From: Thuidium tamariscinum
Lineage: Eukaryota > Streptophyta > Bryopsida > Hypnales > Thuidiaceae
Length of the DNA: 64,000 nt
Direction of reading: 5' to 3'
Assembly: GCA_947034885.2 (NCBI GenBank)
Contig: OX344756.2
Location: 21,125,489-21,189,488, forward strand
Shown: piece by piece, positions 24,144-36,483 of the stretch
Layout of the letters: the number at the start of each line of letters is the position of its first letter
Position numbering within the stretch: the first letter of the stretch is position 1
The notes under the pieces: model-generated
Databases searched by the model: none
Told to the model about the DNA's origin: nothing
The model's input: the letters and a program-made list of their open reading frames with translations, nothing else
Program-made: the position numbers and the translations under genes

Positions 24144-24527
24144 CTACTTGCAATACCGGTCCGCCTTCTTCTTCACACGCTCATCCAACGCCGCCTCCCG
24201 CGACTTCACCTTGGGCACCACGTACCCGAACCGCTTCGTCTCCACCGGGAAAAGCTCCTCGTACTTCTTGCTCTTCTTCCCGTCGGGGGCGTGCCCTGTC
24301 CCGGTGTCGATCGCATCGTGCGCATCGACTGTCTTGGCTGATTGATCTTCCTCTTTCTCCTTGGTACCCGTGGTGTTCACATCCTCCGCTGCGTCGCCTT
24401 CTGGCTGGGAATCGGTCTTCGGCTTCTTCTTCCTGTGCTTCTTCTTCTTGTCCAGTGTCTTCTCCGGTCCTAATCCACCCTTGAAACTCAACTTCCCGCC
24501 GCGAACCTTGTCGTAGGACGACGACAT
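24144..24527 (-). CDS. Small Lys-rich conserved protein, FAM32A-like N-terminus
   Basis: An intronless ORF of 127 residues, GC-rich against an AT-rich background. The start SSSYDKVRGGKLSFKGG followed by a Lys/Arg block (DKKKKHRKKK) is the arrangement of the FAM32A family, small nuclear proteins linked to the spliceosome. The middle (residues about 37-82) is acidic and probably disordered. The C-terminus (KYEELFPVETKRFGY...AALDERVKKKADRYCK) is charged and does not show the HYDIPKV ending I associate with FAM32A. It may therefore be a divergent or separate plant family sharing the N-terminal motif. The ATG chosen is the first in the GC-rich block, with upstream sequence lacking coding character. 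Gene confident; family name tentative. Confidence 0.65.
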   Translation of the reverse strand: MSSSYDKVRGGKLSFKGGLGPEKTLDKKKKHRKKKPKTDSQPEGDAAEDVNTTGTKEKEEDQSAKTVDAHDAIDTGTGHAPDGKKSKKYEELFPVETKRFGYVVPKVKSREAALDERVKKKADRYCK

Positions 24528-26200
24528 CGCTGCGGCAGGTTTAGGGGTCAGGATTTACATCATCGCAGAAGAGCATGAGAGTGAAGAAACCGGTGCACAA
24601 GCCCTTGGTCCTTGACGGTGGGGAATAGCGGGGTTGCAAACTTGCCCACCGGATTCACATGCGGGGCCCGGGCCTGAGTGATTAATAGCGTCGTTGGCGA
24701 GAGTACCCTCGCAATGATTTGGATGAATATTAGGTGACTGCAACTTACTAATGAGTACTGTAGTAAGTCGTGCTATATTAAATATTCCGTTAGTAGTGTT
24801 TACATATGGATGAATTTTTATCATTAGTATCGGATGAATGAAAATAGAGGTATACAAAAATGGATGCATTATGGATGGTGGATGGTGATGACATTATTTG
24901 AAATAGTATGAAAATAGTGTAGATCATACTACATTAATTTGGCTCAAAATACAATGAACTTCTTAAATTTGTAAATTTGCATAATTCCCATAAGAACACT
25001 TTTGTCTAAAAAAATTTACTACCTTTCAATTACTTTTAAAACAAATCATCAATGTGTTCATTTCAAAAGTTTGGTTGATATATTAATCTTTTTAGGTATG
25101 CATTTAATCCCTAAAATGCTATAGTGATTCAAGTGCCAAAAGTGCTTCAAAATACTTATACTTCAAGCAAGGCTTATATCTTCATCTTATTTATTCTTGA
25201 GTAAATTTTAGTCTAGGATTTATTTAATTTATTTAAGTACATTTTTTCCCAATTTCAAAATGAGCACCTCTACTAACTGCAAAATCAATGGATTGCACTA
25301 AACTTCAAAAACTAGGTATATGCAATCCTTTCTAAAAGTAAAGTTTTGTTTTTCAATATTTTTACAAAAAAAACCCAGTTACAATCAATGATTGATGTCC
25401 TTAAGTTCATTGAAAAATGAATTGTGAATATATGAAAAAAAAAGCTAAGTAAAAATACTTTTATATTCATCTTTAAAAAAAATAACAAAGTGAAAGGTTG
25501 TACAAGACAATATCTTTCATAGGCTAAACACCAAGTTTTGTTTTGTTTTTTAGAATTTTAATTATATAGGAATTTCAAAAAATCTAAATTGCTATGAACT
25601 TCAACAATTAAGTAAAAAGTGTCAATCTCAAAGGTGAGAATGGTCATAATGTTCTTTTAGTAATAATGAATATCCTATATTCCTACTCACTTTTTCTGAA
25701 AATTTAAAAAAATTTGAAATCAAAAGACAACTTTACATATAAATTCTACCTACATTGCCTACAAAACAAAACTCCACATAACTTTTACATCATTAGAGGA
25801 AATTGGATGGTTCAAAGTTTTTTTGTGTAGGCACTAATCAATCCACCCAAACATTGTTTATTTATGTATTTATTCATTCATTTTTAAATATATTGCCACC
25901 TACTTTGACATTGAAATAAATTGTACAAAAGCCTTTAACTTTTGCAACACTTAGCTGAATGACATGAAATAAATCATCTTGTGTAGAGTATGATAATTAG
26001 GAGTTCTGCTGAAGTTCCCATGCCAAAAAATCCAAATGTGAAGTCCATATGGCCCTTCAAGTATTGAATGCAACAGCTTCTGTCACTGGAAATTCTCTCC
26101 TACCGTAAGTCGGTCAAATTGGAAACTGGGAACCAATAATCATGACAAACAAAAGACATTAACGACGCTAGTGGCATGAATACCCAAGTGCAACTGCACC
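24528..26200. other. AT-rich intergenic between two minus-strand genes
   Basis: The first 200 bp (24,528-24,720) are GC-rich and probably hold the promoter and 5' leader of the 24.1 kb gene. The rest is AT-rich, without ORFs or clear repeats. Confidence 0.4.
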
Positions 26201-26520
26201 TGGGGAAAAACGGCCTTTGTTAATCAGCGTATTTTACATGAAAACTGCTCTGAATGGCGAAGCGGAGGCCAAACAGTGAGGGAGCACGCATCCCATATTG
26301 AGTTTCCTTCTCACATATTGCAAGGACGATGGATTTTGTCGCTGTATATCCACTTCCCTGGGTTCTCTACATGTGTCAGTCTGCATGAGAAGCTCAAATA
26401 GCCGGGTTTCTCATCTTTGACAACTTGCACTTGACCGAGCTTGGGAGGTTTCTCCTGGGTAAGAGGCAGCAGGCACTAGGTCAATGTTGTTTCTTGGATC
26501 AATTAGACAGGAGATTTCTA

Positions 26521-29500
26521 TTATGGCGTCGAAAGCTGCGACGAGGTAATCAAATAGTTGATGGGTTCAGCTATGAAAAGCCTTTGTCTCTCGTTCTCCA
26601 GCTGGATCAGATGAGTGCGCAGACTCCGCTCCTCGACCTGCTCAAACATGAACCCATCACAAGTCACAATCTGTGTAGGATTGAGTTAAGAAAAACTAGA
26701 AAAATAAATAAATACGGTCATGACATTCCTCTGCAGAAGTGACATGCCTTTTGAGAATGGTCCCAACTGAGTTACTTAGAGCAAGTTAGAGCAAATCAAG
26801 TGAAATTCAAGCTCTGACATAATCTCATCTATGATGGCAACGGTCCATTGGCTTGAGAAGCTCTCACTTGCTAAACATAAGCTCAACTTGCAAAGCAAGA
26901 GATTCCTTTCATGCCAATTCAGAGGGGATCTCTAGAATGTTCTGGTGACTTCAAACGCTGCCCTACTCACGGAAATTCAAATTTTGAATTCGTATCACAA
27001 AGTCATTGTACTTATCAGCACAACTGCAAGAGACCTGATCATTGCTGGGATTACAAATCAATCCCGATTTAAAGCTTGTGAGATCGTCTTACCTCCAAAG
27101 AAGCAGCAACAGATAAGAGGTCCCCGCACTCCTCCAACAAAGCTCTCTCTTGTGCTGCTGTCTCTGCCAACTGTGATAATAGCGCTTCCATGCTCTGTGT
27201 CTGCACAGGGAAAACGACTTATTAAACTGTCGCCAACTATCCACAATCATCATAAAAACAAAATAATGTATCGGTCTTCTACTCTCTACAGGAGAAGTAT
27301 ATGCAGCAAAAAACGTCAAGTGATACTGGGTTATAAGACCGTATGTCTGGGCAATAAATCCGTCTGCACATCAGATGAGAATGCTCGAATGTCTGGAAAT
27401 CATGCTTTTAAAGGTAGTCGCACCTTAGGTAAAAGGAATTGTACAGATCCTTCAACCGCATTCAGCACATCTACTGCTGAGTTCAGAGCTTCCTTCACAG
27501 CTTGCACATCCGCCTGCCAATACACAGTAGCATAGCAGGAGCATCAGATAAAGCGAGAACCTCACCAAACCTTGATCTACGATGCTATATTCACCATATG
27601 GCTGTGGACCAAAGTAATTATAGGAGGCCACAGTAGTGTGTATTTTTAAAAATTTAGTATGGCGCTCTTGACCTCCTTGGAAGCTGCAAAGCTGCTTCCA
27701 ACCTCCTTGGACATGATTCTTGTAGGTCACATTAAGATTTCAACCACTGCAATCGAACACTCACAATTGAACAGAGGAGGTTTCTGCATTCAGTTACACT
27801 TTCATTTTAATTTTCAACAACAGCATAAAAAATATAGTCATTTACTCAAATGGAGTCGGCCTGTGAAAGTAAACTTTAGAATGTATATTGAAATAAGAAT
27901 AACAAAAAAAGCATGTCCATAAAATTAAGGTGGTCTCGGAAATATTTTATATGCATACGGTAGCAGAAAGCTTGAATCGGATCCTCTGTCATCACTAAGG
28001 ACATATTCATTACAAAGAGTAAGACGTGAATGCCACAAATTACGGACACAGTAGAAGTTCCCTTACCCGAGCACCTCCTGTCACTGGAACTCTTAAAATT
28101 GCAGATTCTAGAGCTTCCATGCACCCCGTCAAAGCATTTGAGTGCTCCTCCTCCAGCGTTTCCCAATTGTCCAAATAGGTTGCCTGCAAAAGAAACGCAC
28201 ACCTCAGGAAAAAGCTCGTGTCTTGGTAAGGTTAGATCAGATGAAAAATCGTTGAAGACAGTAGCCAAGAATTCAGGCTAAACAGTCAACTTATACAACC
28301 TGATGCTCCAATTCATTGAAAAGCACTTGTTCGGTAACTGAAGTTCATTTCAAGTTTTAAAACGGGCATTCCTTACATGGGTAGACAGTATGGAGCGGAG
28401 TTTATGAGCCTGCCGCGCTTGCTGGAGTTTGATCCGCTGCATAGCTACTGATGTGCGCAACTCAGACGTCTTGATCCATACGTTATACAGCTGCTTCTGT
28501 AAGACCCAAGGCAGTCTTCAGCCCGCATACAGTAATTTTGTCAAGTCTAATCAGAGCACAACTGGCGAGAGAAAAAAGAAATCTATCTGAGTTACAAGTG
28601 CCCACCAGTTTCAGGTCCCAGAGTTTCACAAAATGCCTTTTCAATTGAGGGAAAACCTCTCCACTCATCAAGTGATATAGCTTTCAACCTCCGTGCGACG
28701 GAAATCCATATTGCTAATCCCATCAAAAATGCAAATTGAACCCTACTACATTGCCGTGAGCCTGAACAGACCTTATATCACAGTTCTCTAAATCCTTCAA
28801 GGACCCAGAGAGTCAATCAGGGCTAAATCTTTACTTGGCACTTCTTTATCGGTTCAAACAATAGAACGTTGGTCCTTGAGGGGTTAAAACATCGTAATCA
28901 TCAAGTTGAAGTTATCTTGCTTCACATAGAGATTAGAGTCCAATGCAAAAGAATGATGATCGTGGAAGCAACCGAAGCACCCTGCACGTAACTCTTCCAA
29001 AGGTGAATGTAAAGTACCTCAGCGGCTGCTTTTTGAGCACTCATAACAGCTTCAGCTCGTGCATTCACGAAGCGCCATTGCAACCAACGGTTGTGCAAAA
29101 TTCTCAGCAGCTGAGCTTCCTCCTGTTGCGTCAACGCCCTTTTCCCTCTCGATCTCCCGTCAATCCCGAAACTCACCGAGCTATTTCCTAAGTTCCTCGC
29201 GGTGCCTGCAAGAGCGGCAGTAGCACCATGCACCGGCCGTGACCTCTGAGGACTGGGCAACCCCCTCAGTGGCGACGTCCCCTTCGAATGCGAAGGTGAA
29301 GATGGCGTCGACTGAGTTGAATTTCCTGAAGCTCGACCAGGAGAAAGTGCCCACGCAGATGTCGTACTCCCGTTCATGCTCTGATTCATACTCTGATTCA
29401 TAAGCATACTCGCAGCAGACTGATGAGGCAACACTTTGGTCCGCCTCGCTGTCTTCACAGGAGCAATAGCAATTGCTGGAAGCTCGCTTGCGTCTGATGA

Positions 29501-30646
29501 CCGGTTCCGATCCCCTTCCGAGAATCGTCGCAACCTGTTGTTCATGTCCTGCCATACACGGGCAGGGACAGTAGTTCCCCGCACAATACGATTCCCCGGT
29601 CCAGACCCAGCTGAAGACACACTCTCAGTATCCGACATCGTTTCCAGAGGAGTCGAAAGAGAATCCACGGTAGCAACAGAATCCTGTGAAAGGCGACGAG
29701 CATGATGAGTGGCATCACTATCGCCATTACTAACAGGCTCTACCGTCGTTCTACCTCTAGTGGGAGTGGGATTGCGCCGTGGTGGTGCCTCATTACCAAT
29801 CCGACTGTAAGTCCGAGAGATCGTGGGTTTCGTTCGAGAGGCCGGAGTTCCAGGACGCGCTAGTGTTGTTGACGTTCGTCGTTCCTTGTCCACACTGAGA
29901 TCCACGCTCCTGGTCATCGAGCCAGTAAACACCTTCCCTGTGCTCATGCCCGGCCACCTCTGTTGCTCCGGCTTCGAATTCTCCGGGGGCCTCGCATTCT
30001 CCACCTGATCAATGCTCTGACGCCGCATTGGCGACCCTTTCCTCCCTGTATCGACAGAAGCTCGATGCACGCCATTCCCTGCAGGTTTTAGGGTTTGGTT
30101 TCCATTGGTCTCTTTCTCCGGCGGACAGTTACTCGCGTTTTCACGTTTGGAGTTGTCCGCGGTCGGCTTCATGGAGGGCCACAATTCAGAGGTTCGGGAC
30201 TGCGGGCGAGCTTTAGGCAACGCGTCCGAGGTCGATCTCGTGGTCTCTGATGGAGTGACGGCGCCAGGCCAGGGCCGTCTCCGCTCCGCCGAGAAAGCGC
30301 GCTTGGAAACCTCAGGTGTATTGCTACTACGGCCCAGGTTAGGGGAAGGGTGGCGGACGTGATTCTCAGTGGTCCGATTTCGAACCGGCGATGGTTGCCG
30401 CGATGGAGATGATTGTCTAAGAGGGGATGGATTGCGGCGACTGCCGGCCACAGGAGTAGCCGGAGTCGGAGTCGGAGTGGGAGTGGAACTTTTATACCTA
30501 GAGGTGATCTCCATCGTTCGCGTCTTGCGCACCACTTTAACCTTCTCTGCCGGAGGCAACCCTCCGTAATTCTGTACATTGTCCTTTTTCTTCTCCAAGG
30601 GCGTCTCGGAAGGAGGAGGAGACGAAGACGCCATCGAGACGACCAT
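26521..30646 (-). CDS. QWRF-motif protein, AUGMIN subunit 8-like, six exons
   Basis: Exons, in coding order: 30,646-29,018; 28,496-28,377; 28,183-28,067; 27,513-27,424; 27,200-27,093; 26,670-26,521. All introns are GT-AG and phase 0, giving 737 residues. Residues 1-500 are basic, Ser/Pro/Arg-rich and probably disordered, typical of microtubule binding. The QWRF motif (ILHNRWLQWRFVNARAEAV) is at residues 523-526, followed by helical segments matching the family C-terminus (LYNVW...RIKLQ, YLDNWETLEEEHSNALTG, ADVQAVKEALNSAVDVL, ALLEECGDLL, LRTHLIQLE). Known for the family: Arabidopsis AUG8/EDE1 and QWRF proteins join the augmin complex or bind microtubules in mitosis, endosperm and organ growth. 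Two in-frame ATGs (30,646 and 30,634) are possible. The C-terminal end after HLIQLE diverges from family members I know. A Thr-Pro run near residues 54-62 comes from a short repeat. Confidence 0.93.
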
Positions 30647-31250
30647 GGTCAGAAATCAGCTCACATACCACATCCTCCTTCTCTTTCTCCTCCTTCTTTT
30701 TCGTCTTCACATCATCGTCTCATAGCACAAACCTGTCCCAGCATTGCAAGAACTCGCCTACACTCAATCAATGCCAGCCATTCCCAATCGAGAACACCCT
30801 CTTACCTCCCACCCGTTCTTGGCGGAACTCCAAAACTGCTCCTCCACATTCCTCCACATTGCTTCTTCTTCGTCCTCCTCTCCACCCACTCGACCTCCAA
30901 ATCAATCACCTCAACATCGCTCTCCCCTCAACCTAACTCGCTCCCGCATCATTTTTCAACCCTAAAAACTAAAAAACAAACATAACAACTCAGTAGCACA
31001 CTTCAAGGTGCAGTAACCTTTCCATCTCCAGCTCTCTCCACATTGGAAGCGCGGGATCGGAGTAATGCCGATGCTGCATCCATCAACCTCGGGCACTGCT
31101 GCAAAACCAACGTGTGCGCCCAGACGGGGGGGAAACCGAACGGGATGCGGTGATGGCGAGCTGAAACCTACAAAAGGATTAGATTTTCTGAAAACGTAGA
31201 ATTTGTTTCGTAGATCTTTGTTTGGAGAACGTAGATTTTGTATAGGTGCC
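30647..31250 (-). promoter_or_regulatory. 5' leader and promoter region of the QWRF gene
   Basis: GC-moderate, pyrimidine-rich sequence upstream of the start codon (on the + strand rich in CTTCTTC and TCCTCC), as common in plant 5' leaders. The exact transcription start cannot be placed. An AT-rich CTTTAAATAG (minus strand, about 31,392) is a possible but unproven TATA-like site. Confidence 0.4.
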
Positions 31251-31710
31251 CAATCTGCACCACAACGAAGATCTACGACTGCCGTCGTGAGTTCGGGTTT
31301 TTGAATGGGAGGCCCCAACGGATCTGCTTTTCTGTACATTTCCTCATCATATGTACATTATGCGTAGATCGTGAACGGGTAAAGAATGTCTCCTATTTAA
31401 AGACCTACGGGAATTTTGATCTTACGAAAGGACCACACTGGAGGGAATTTTAGTATTACTTGGCCACTGCCTGAGGAGGTTTCAACTGGCAATGAATTGG
31501 CCATTTATTGGAGGAAAAAAAATGAAAAAAAAAGTACAGTACTGTAAGAGATACCTATATGCACCCATAATTTTCAGAATAAAAATTCCTTTAAAGCAAT
31601 GATTCTGGGTGCACAATTGCACATTCTTTATAGTCTTTGGCATGGAAAATAAATTACTTACTCCCAGTATCCCCATATGATCATGTTCTAGTTGGACAAA
31701 ATGTTCAGGA

Positions 31711-32732
31711 TTACGGTGGAAACACCCAAATCCGTCCATATGAGGAATTCAGAATAGTTGGAGGGAGTTTTTCCTGAAATAATGATTTCCTAATATTAGT
31801 GAGTGAAAATCATGAATATTCCAAAAAAAAAAAATTGATGCCGTATGTAATTCCTATGATTTTACAAAGTGTTGGCTCCCTAGACCACTAAAACTATTCA
31901 ATAGATGCCCCCAAATCTAAGGGCCACTTCACACTATGGCCAAAGGTTGAGAGTCCGTCGGTTTCCACCAATCAAATTTCAAGAAACCATGAGTTTGGAC
32001 TCTCGACCCTTCACACTATGCGGCACAATCCAAAGTCCATCAAAATTTGATGTCCCCAAAACTGCCTACATGGCAACCAAATGCTTACATGGCGACGGAC
32101 TCTCGACTAGATTTTGGGTCGAGCAAAAATGGAGACCCAAACTCTAGTTGAGAGGCCGTGGGAGTTTTTTCATTAAAAATCAGAATCTAATAAGATCTTA
32201 ATCATTAGATTGGCATAGGTTTGGACTTTGGGCTTGGCCATGGGCCGCTTCACACTATGGCCATCCAAGTTGAGAGGCCGTGGGAGTTCATTTTCAAGGG
32301 TTTGGACCTTTTGGACTTGGCCTTTGGAGGCTTCACACTATGGCCATCCAAGTTGAGAGGCCGTGGGAGTTCATTTTCAAGAGTTTGGACTTTGGACTTG
32401 GCCTTTGGAGGCTTCACACTATGACCAACCAAAGGCTTTAAATCCTATTTTTTTATTGCCTTTTAATAGCCCATTTCTTCGGACTCTCGCCAAAGTTTGG
32501 GTCACTCACTCCCACGGCCTCTCAACTTGGTCGGCCATAGTGTGAAGCGGCCCTGAATGTTGCTAAAATCAGTAGTGAGCCAATCAGATTTTGGTATGTA
32601 TCTTATTATGCATGAACAAATTAGAGTCAAGCATTTGGCAAACACATTAACTATAGTATAGGGACAATTTTGGATGAGTCTAGGATTCAATGCAAGGTGC
32701 AAGTGTGGTATTGGGTGTTTTTCCCTTATGGC
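31711..32732 (+). mobile_element. GGAAACACCC-end family copy 2, split by a nested insertion
   Basis: The left end GGTGGAAACACCCAAATCCG and the right end GGGTGTTTTTCCC are inverted. The halves (31,711-31,920 and 32,554-32,732) together align with the copies at 12.9 kb (reverse complement) and 40.4 kb. The left half contains GTGTTGGCTCCCTAGACCAC and TAAAACTATTCAATAGATGC, the words that make up the 15.7-21.8 kb minisatellite. Confidence 0.8.
31921..32553. mobile_element. Tourist/Harbinger-like element nested in the previous one
   Basis: The ends are GGGCCACTTCACACTATGG and the inverse of GGGCCGCTTCACACTATGG. It is flanked by TAA on the left and TGA on the right. The homologous site in the 12.9 kb copy reads (reverse complement) ATCTAAACATTGC, so one TAA-like triplet was duplicated on insertion. 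Inside, the end sequence plus AAGTTGAGAGGCCGTGGGAG is repeated about three times in direct order (32,243-32,430). It is non-coding. Confidence 0.8.
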
Positions 32733-33747
32733 TAAACATTACATTATTGAATACATTTCTAAGTGTTTCATGGAAGTTGTTATCCATTCATTAAATCTTC
32801 AAGAACAAAAATGAGCAATCTTGAGCAATTGAAAGATCATTTAGCAACCAAGGGAGTATCTTTTGTTGAAATGAATAGGTATTGTGAAGTGAGCAAAGCC
32901 TTGTTATGAAAAATGCCTTGTCAAGCCAAAAAAATAATTAGGGATGTTGTTTCTTGTAATGAGTCTCAATTTTTCTCATAAAATAAGTATAAATCCAATG
33001 TTAATTAGTTGGATCTTAATTAACTACATTAAATCACCTCTATGATATGGAAAACAATATGCCTCTACTCATCCAATTTGATTCTCATTAATATTAAAAT
33101 GAACCCCATCGAGGTTATGTAATAAATATTATTTTATGATTGGTTGGAAAGTTTTGGAATTTGGAATTTGGAATTTTGATAACAATATGATTAAATTTGA
33201 CCAAATGTGTTTACCAATATACATATTTCTTTAAGAGAAGGTGATTAATTGAAAGTTAGAACAACCCAATGTCACTTATTCACCCAATTCCAACATCTAC
33301 TAAATCTTTCATTTGTGTCAATCACCAATCCATTACCACAATTTTAGCAACCCTTTAGCATCATGACAATGCACTTGGAGAGGGAAATGCCAACATGTGG
33401 TTTAGCATGAGTCAACCTACACTTTACCAAATTAATCCCAAAGAAACTTTGAAAAATCACAACAATTTCACTTCTTGTAGAAATGTCTTCATTCTACTTG
33501 TAAATGACTTCTCTCAAACTTTTCAATCTCTAAAAAATGTGTAAGTTGACAAATACCTTCTCTATGGTACCTACTAAAGAGGGATATCAAGGGGACAAAA
33601 AAATTAAAGGGATTTATTATGGAAATTTTAGATGTTTGAAATGTAATGTACACCTCTAGATACTTTAGTAGGTATCGGTATGTATAACAAAAGTAGATAT
33701 TTATATAGTGTAAAATGTCAATTAGTTAGTTAGTTAGGTCGGTTCCT
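32733..33747. other. AT-rich intergenic, no feature seen
   Basis: No ORF, tandem repeat or element end could be supported in this stretch. Confidence 0.5.
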
Positions 33748-34689
33748 TTAATCCTTCATTGCCTAAGGTCTAAAGTATCTAAAAACACCCTTGCTTTTCA
33801 TACGTCTAAATGACACTAGGGTATGAAAATTTCAAACATAGTACAATCTATTAGTGCACATGTTGTAAATGACGTGGATCACATTTGGAGTCATTTGGCT
33901 ATATAGATTGCAAGATAATAATGTTTTAGTGTGAAAAAGATGTTGAAATTTTCCTAAGAAATACATTTGGAGGTGAAACTTGATTTCAAAACCTACTCAA
34001 ATGAAAAAAACTTAAAACTTAAAAGTGCTTCAAAACCAACATACAAATACATTGTTGGAAAAAAAAAATCATTCAAATGCTTTGAATTGTTTGCAAAATG
34101 AATTTGAAATGTAAAAAAGAGGGTGCAAAAAACACACCCTTGACTAAACCTCCTTCTACTAAAATGCTTCTTAGTCATTCATATTTTCTTGGATTGATAT
34201 GAAAGTTTAGCCATACAAACTAGACTAGAACACACAACTTTTTCACTAAAAATGACTAAAAATGAACAATGTACAACAAAGAAACAAGCCACCGAAGTAC
34301 ATTGCAATCCAAAAATATCTAGTTTTTGAATTTCGAATTGCTCCCAAAAATTCAAAATAACTTGGATTGTCATGAAAATTTGACCACAATAACTAGACTT
34401 CTTGAAGAACATTAACCAACAAATATTATTGAAAACAAATGTTGGTTGAAGGAAATAAAAGCTCCCAAAGTTGTAGTCTTCAATTAGAGTTTGGTGAACT
34501 CAAATCGAAGCTATGAACTTTAATTGGCTCCCAAAAAATCATTACATCTTGGATTGATTTGAAAATTTTACTCCAAGAACTAGACTAGTATGTGCAAGTT
34601 TTCCAACAAGTTTTATTGAATGCAAAAGTTACACCACTTTGAATTGGATTGTGAGGACACTATTTGTTTCCTTAGAAATGAAGGGTGAA
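33748..34689. mobile_element. TTAA element, family 1 copy a
   Basis: The left end TTAA-TCCTTCATTGCCTAAGG and the right end, reverse-complemented, TTCACCCTTCATTTCTAAGG form inverted repeats at the TTAA-like edges. The interior shares ATAGATTGCAAGAT(A/T)ATAA, ACATTTGGAGGTGAAA and ACCTACTCAAATGAAAAAA with copies at 39.5 and 46.7 kb. It is about 940 bp and non-coding. Confidence 0.75.
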
Positions 34690-35361
34690 CCCCTAAATGC
34701 CAAAGGCACCTTGAAAATCTTGTGTTTGCAAAACTTTGAAGGTAAATAGAACCTAACCAAGTTACTATTCTTACTAGTTTATATTTTGGAAATTTCTTTT
34801 TATTTAAAACTAATCTTAGCATCAAAAATTCAATTTTGAAAAAGATTGATTATGATTTTCTATTCAAGATTTTGTGTAAAGGTGTCCAATTCAATCTTGA
34901 CTTTTCTTAGTGTAGAGGGCTCCCTGGAGGGCTCTTGGAAATGAGTCTCAAATACACTAAATCTTGTAGGAAAAATCACATTAGAAATTCATTAAAAAAA
35001 ATTTGTAGAGTAGATTTGGAGAAACCATAAATTGATTGAGGTTTTGAATTTTAGGTCCTTTAACCTCATATCTTTTTTGTGACCAACTTTTTAGATTCGA
35101 CATAAGAAAAGAGAATTGAAATTAAGACTTCAACTTACTTTTGTGATTAAACTTACTTCAACAACCTTGTGATTAAACAATATATCTTTCAAACCATAAG
35201 TGATATTTCATTCCCTAAGTGATCTTTAATATGTTTAGTTTGAATTTGTATGATTACATTCTTTTTTTAAATTGATGAAGCTTATCAAAATGTTAGTTTT
35301 TTGTTCAATTTAGAGCAACTTTCTAGAAGCTCAGAAAAGGCCTTAGGCATTTAGGGGTGTT
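34686..35361. mobile_element. TTAA element, CCCCTAAATGCC ends, complete copy
   Basis: The left end is TGAA-CCCCTAAATGCCAAAGG. The right end CCTTAGGCATTTAGGGG is its inverse and is followed by TGTT. The left flank is shared with the preceding element, as if this one inserted into that element's TTAA or the reverse; both TTAA sites have since mutated. The interior matches the fragment at 16,514-16,907. Confidence 0.8.
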
Positions 35362-35820
35362 TGGTGAGATAGCTACTGTGTATGGTAATAGGCTGATCTA
35401 CATTCTTGCAATTCACAAGGAAATTGAGATGAAAGTAAGGTGGAGCCAGCAATTGCCAACAAGGGATCCATCCCCAACCTATAGACTACATTTATTTCTA
35501 GTAAGGTTGGAACATATTCTCAACTACAACTTGGAATGTGTGTTTTTTCTTTTTCAAGGTTGGGTCATAACATATGTCCCAAACTAGTGAGCAAAAAAGT
35601 AGGAAGTAATTAATAGGAAAGGAGTTCTTCAATGATTGTAATTGAAAGAATTTGTAAACTAGCAATAGGTCCACAACACTTTTTGCCTTTCAAAATTCAT
35701 AATAATTTCAATTCATCCAAAAAATTTATAAAAGCTTTTATCACTTCTATATTTGCACCTCTAGAAATGATTTGCTTTGCCTTACACTACACTAGATCAT
35801 TGTCTAGACTCTAGAATACT

Positions 35821-36049
35821 TTAACCCTTGAAGGACGGACCGGTGGCTACGGAAACCATGCATTTTGATACCCTGGGACATCACCTACTTTGAAAAAGCC
35901 AAATATATGCATTGAAAGTCAAAGTACTATAAAGATCTTCCCTTCCCACCCCCAATACAGAGGATGAAAACTAACATTTATGTCCTAGAAGGAAAGATTC
36001 TTTGTCATTTAGTGGATGCCAAACGTCCGCGGCGTCGTTCAAGGGTTAA
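35821..36049. mobile_element. TTAA element, CCCTTGAA ends, about 225 bp
   Basis: TTAA-CCCTTGAAGGACG on the left and the inverse (GTTCAAGGG-TTAA) on the right give perfect TTAA flanks on both sides. The interior (CATGCATTTTGAT, TGAAAGTCAAAGTACTA, GATTCTTTGTCATT) recurs in two decayed neighbours at 36.5 and 37.0 kb. GC-rich words near the right end (CGTCCGCGGCG) keep CpG, so this copy looks younger than its neighbours. Confidence 0.85.
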
Positions 36050-36483
36050 CCGGTCGGTTATGGGTGGTTCTACCTTAAGTTATAACAAACTCAAATCTTC
36101 TAATGACAGAGGCTGTCATTTAGAGGATGGGCTACCTCTCTACCGGTACCCACACTAATTAGAACTAAGGTAGTCATAAATAAAAGTAGGCATAATTTTT
36201 GAAATTCTGGTGTTATTTATTACTTCCTTCATTTTTTGAAAGGAATGCTACTGGTAACTGACTGATGACTTGGCTGTTGCTTTTTGTCTGTAGTTCGGTG
36301 TTATCTGAAATTCTGAAGCTACTGGAGAGCTGGAGTAATTTAAAACAGTACAGTACACTCCAAGCTGGCTACTCAGAGTCGCTGAAGGCTGAACTTATGG
36401 CTTACCAGTAACTTATTATTCACTTTTTACACTCGGTTCATGATGATTAATCTGATGCCAAAATGATCCAAATGAGCACACCC

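Noticed and set aside
26945..27535. 196-codon + strand ORF
   Set aside because: Lies opposite exons 4-5 and introns of the QWRF gene, whose splice sites and protein motifs are clear on the minus strand.
28922..29017. C-terminal extension of the first QWRF exon ORF (after KAAAE)
   Set aside because: The donor at 29,017 and the family-matching exon at 28,496 show this is intron read-through.
30413..30985. 190-codon + strand ORF
   Set aside because: Antisense shadow of the first exon and 5' leader of the QWRF gene; composition mirrors the opposite strand.
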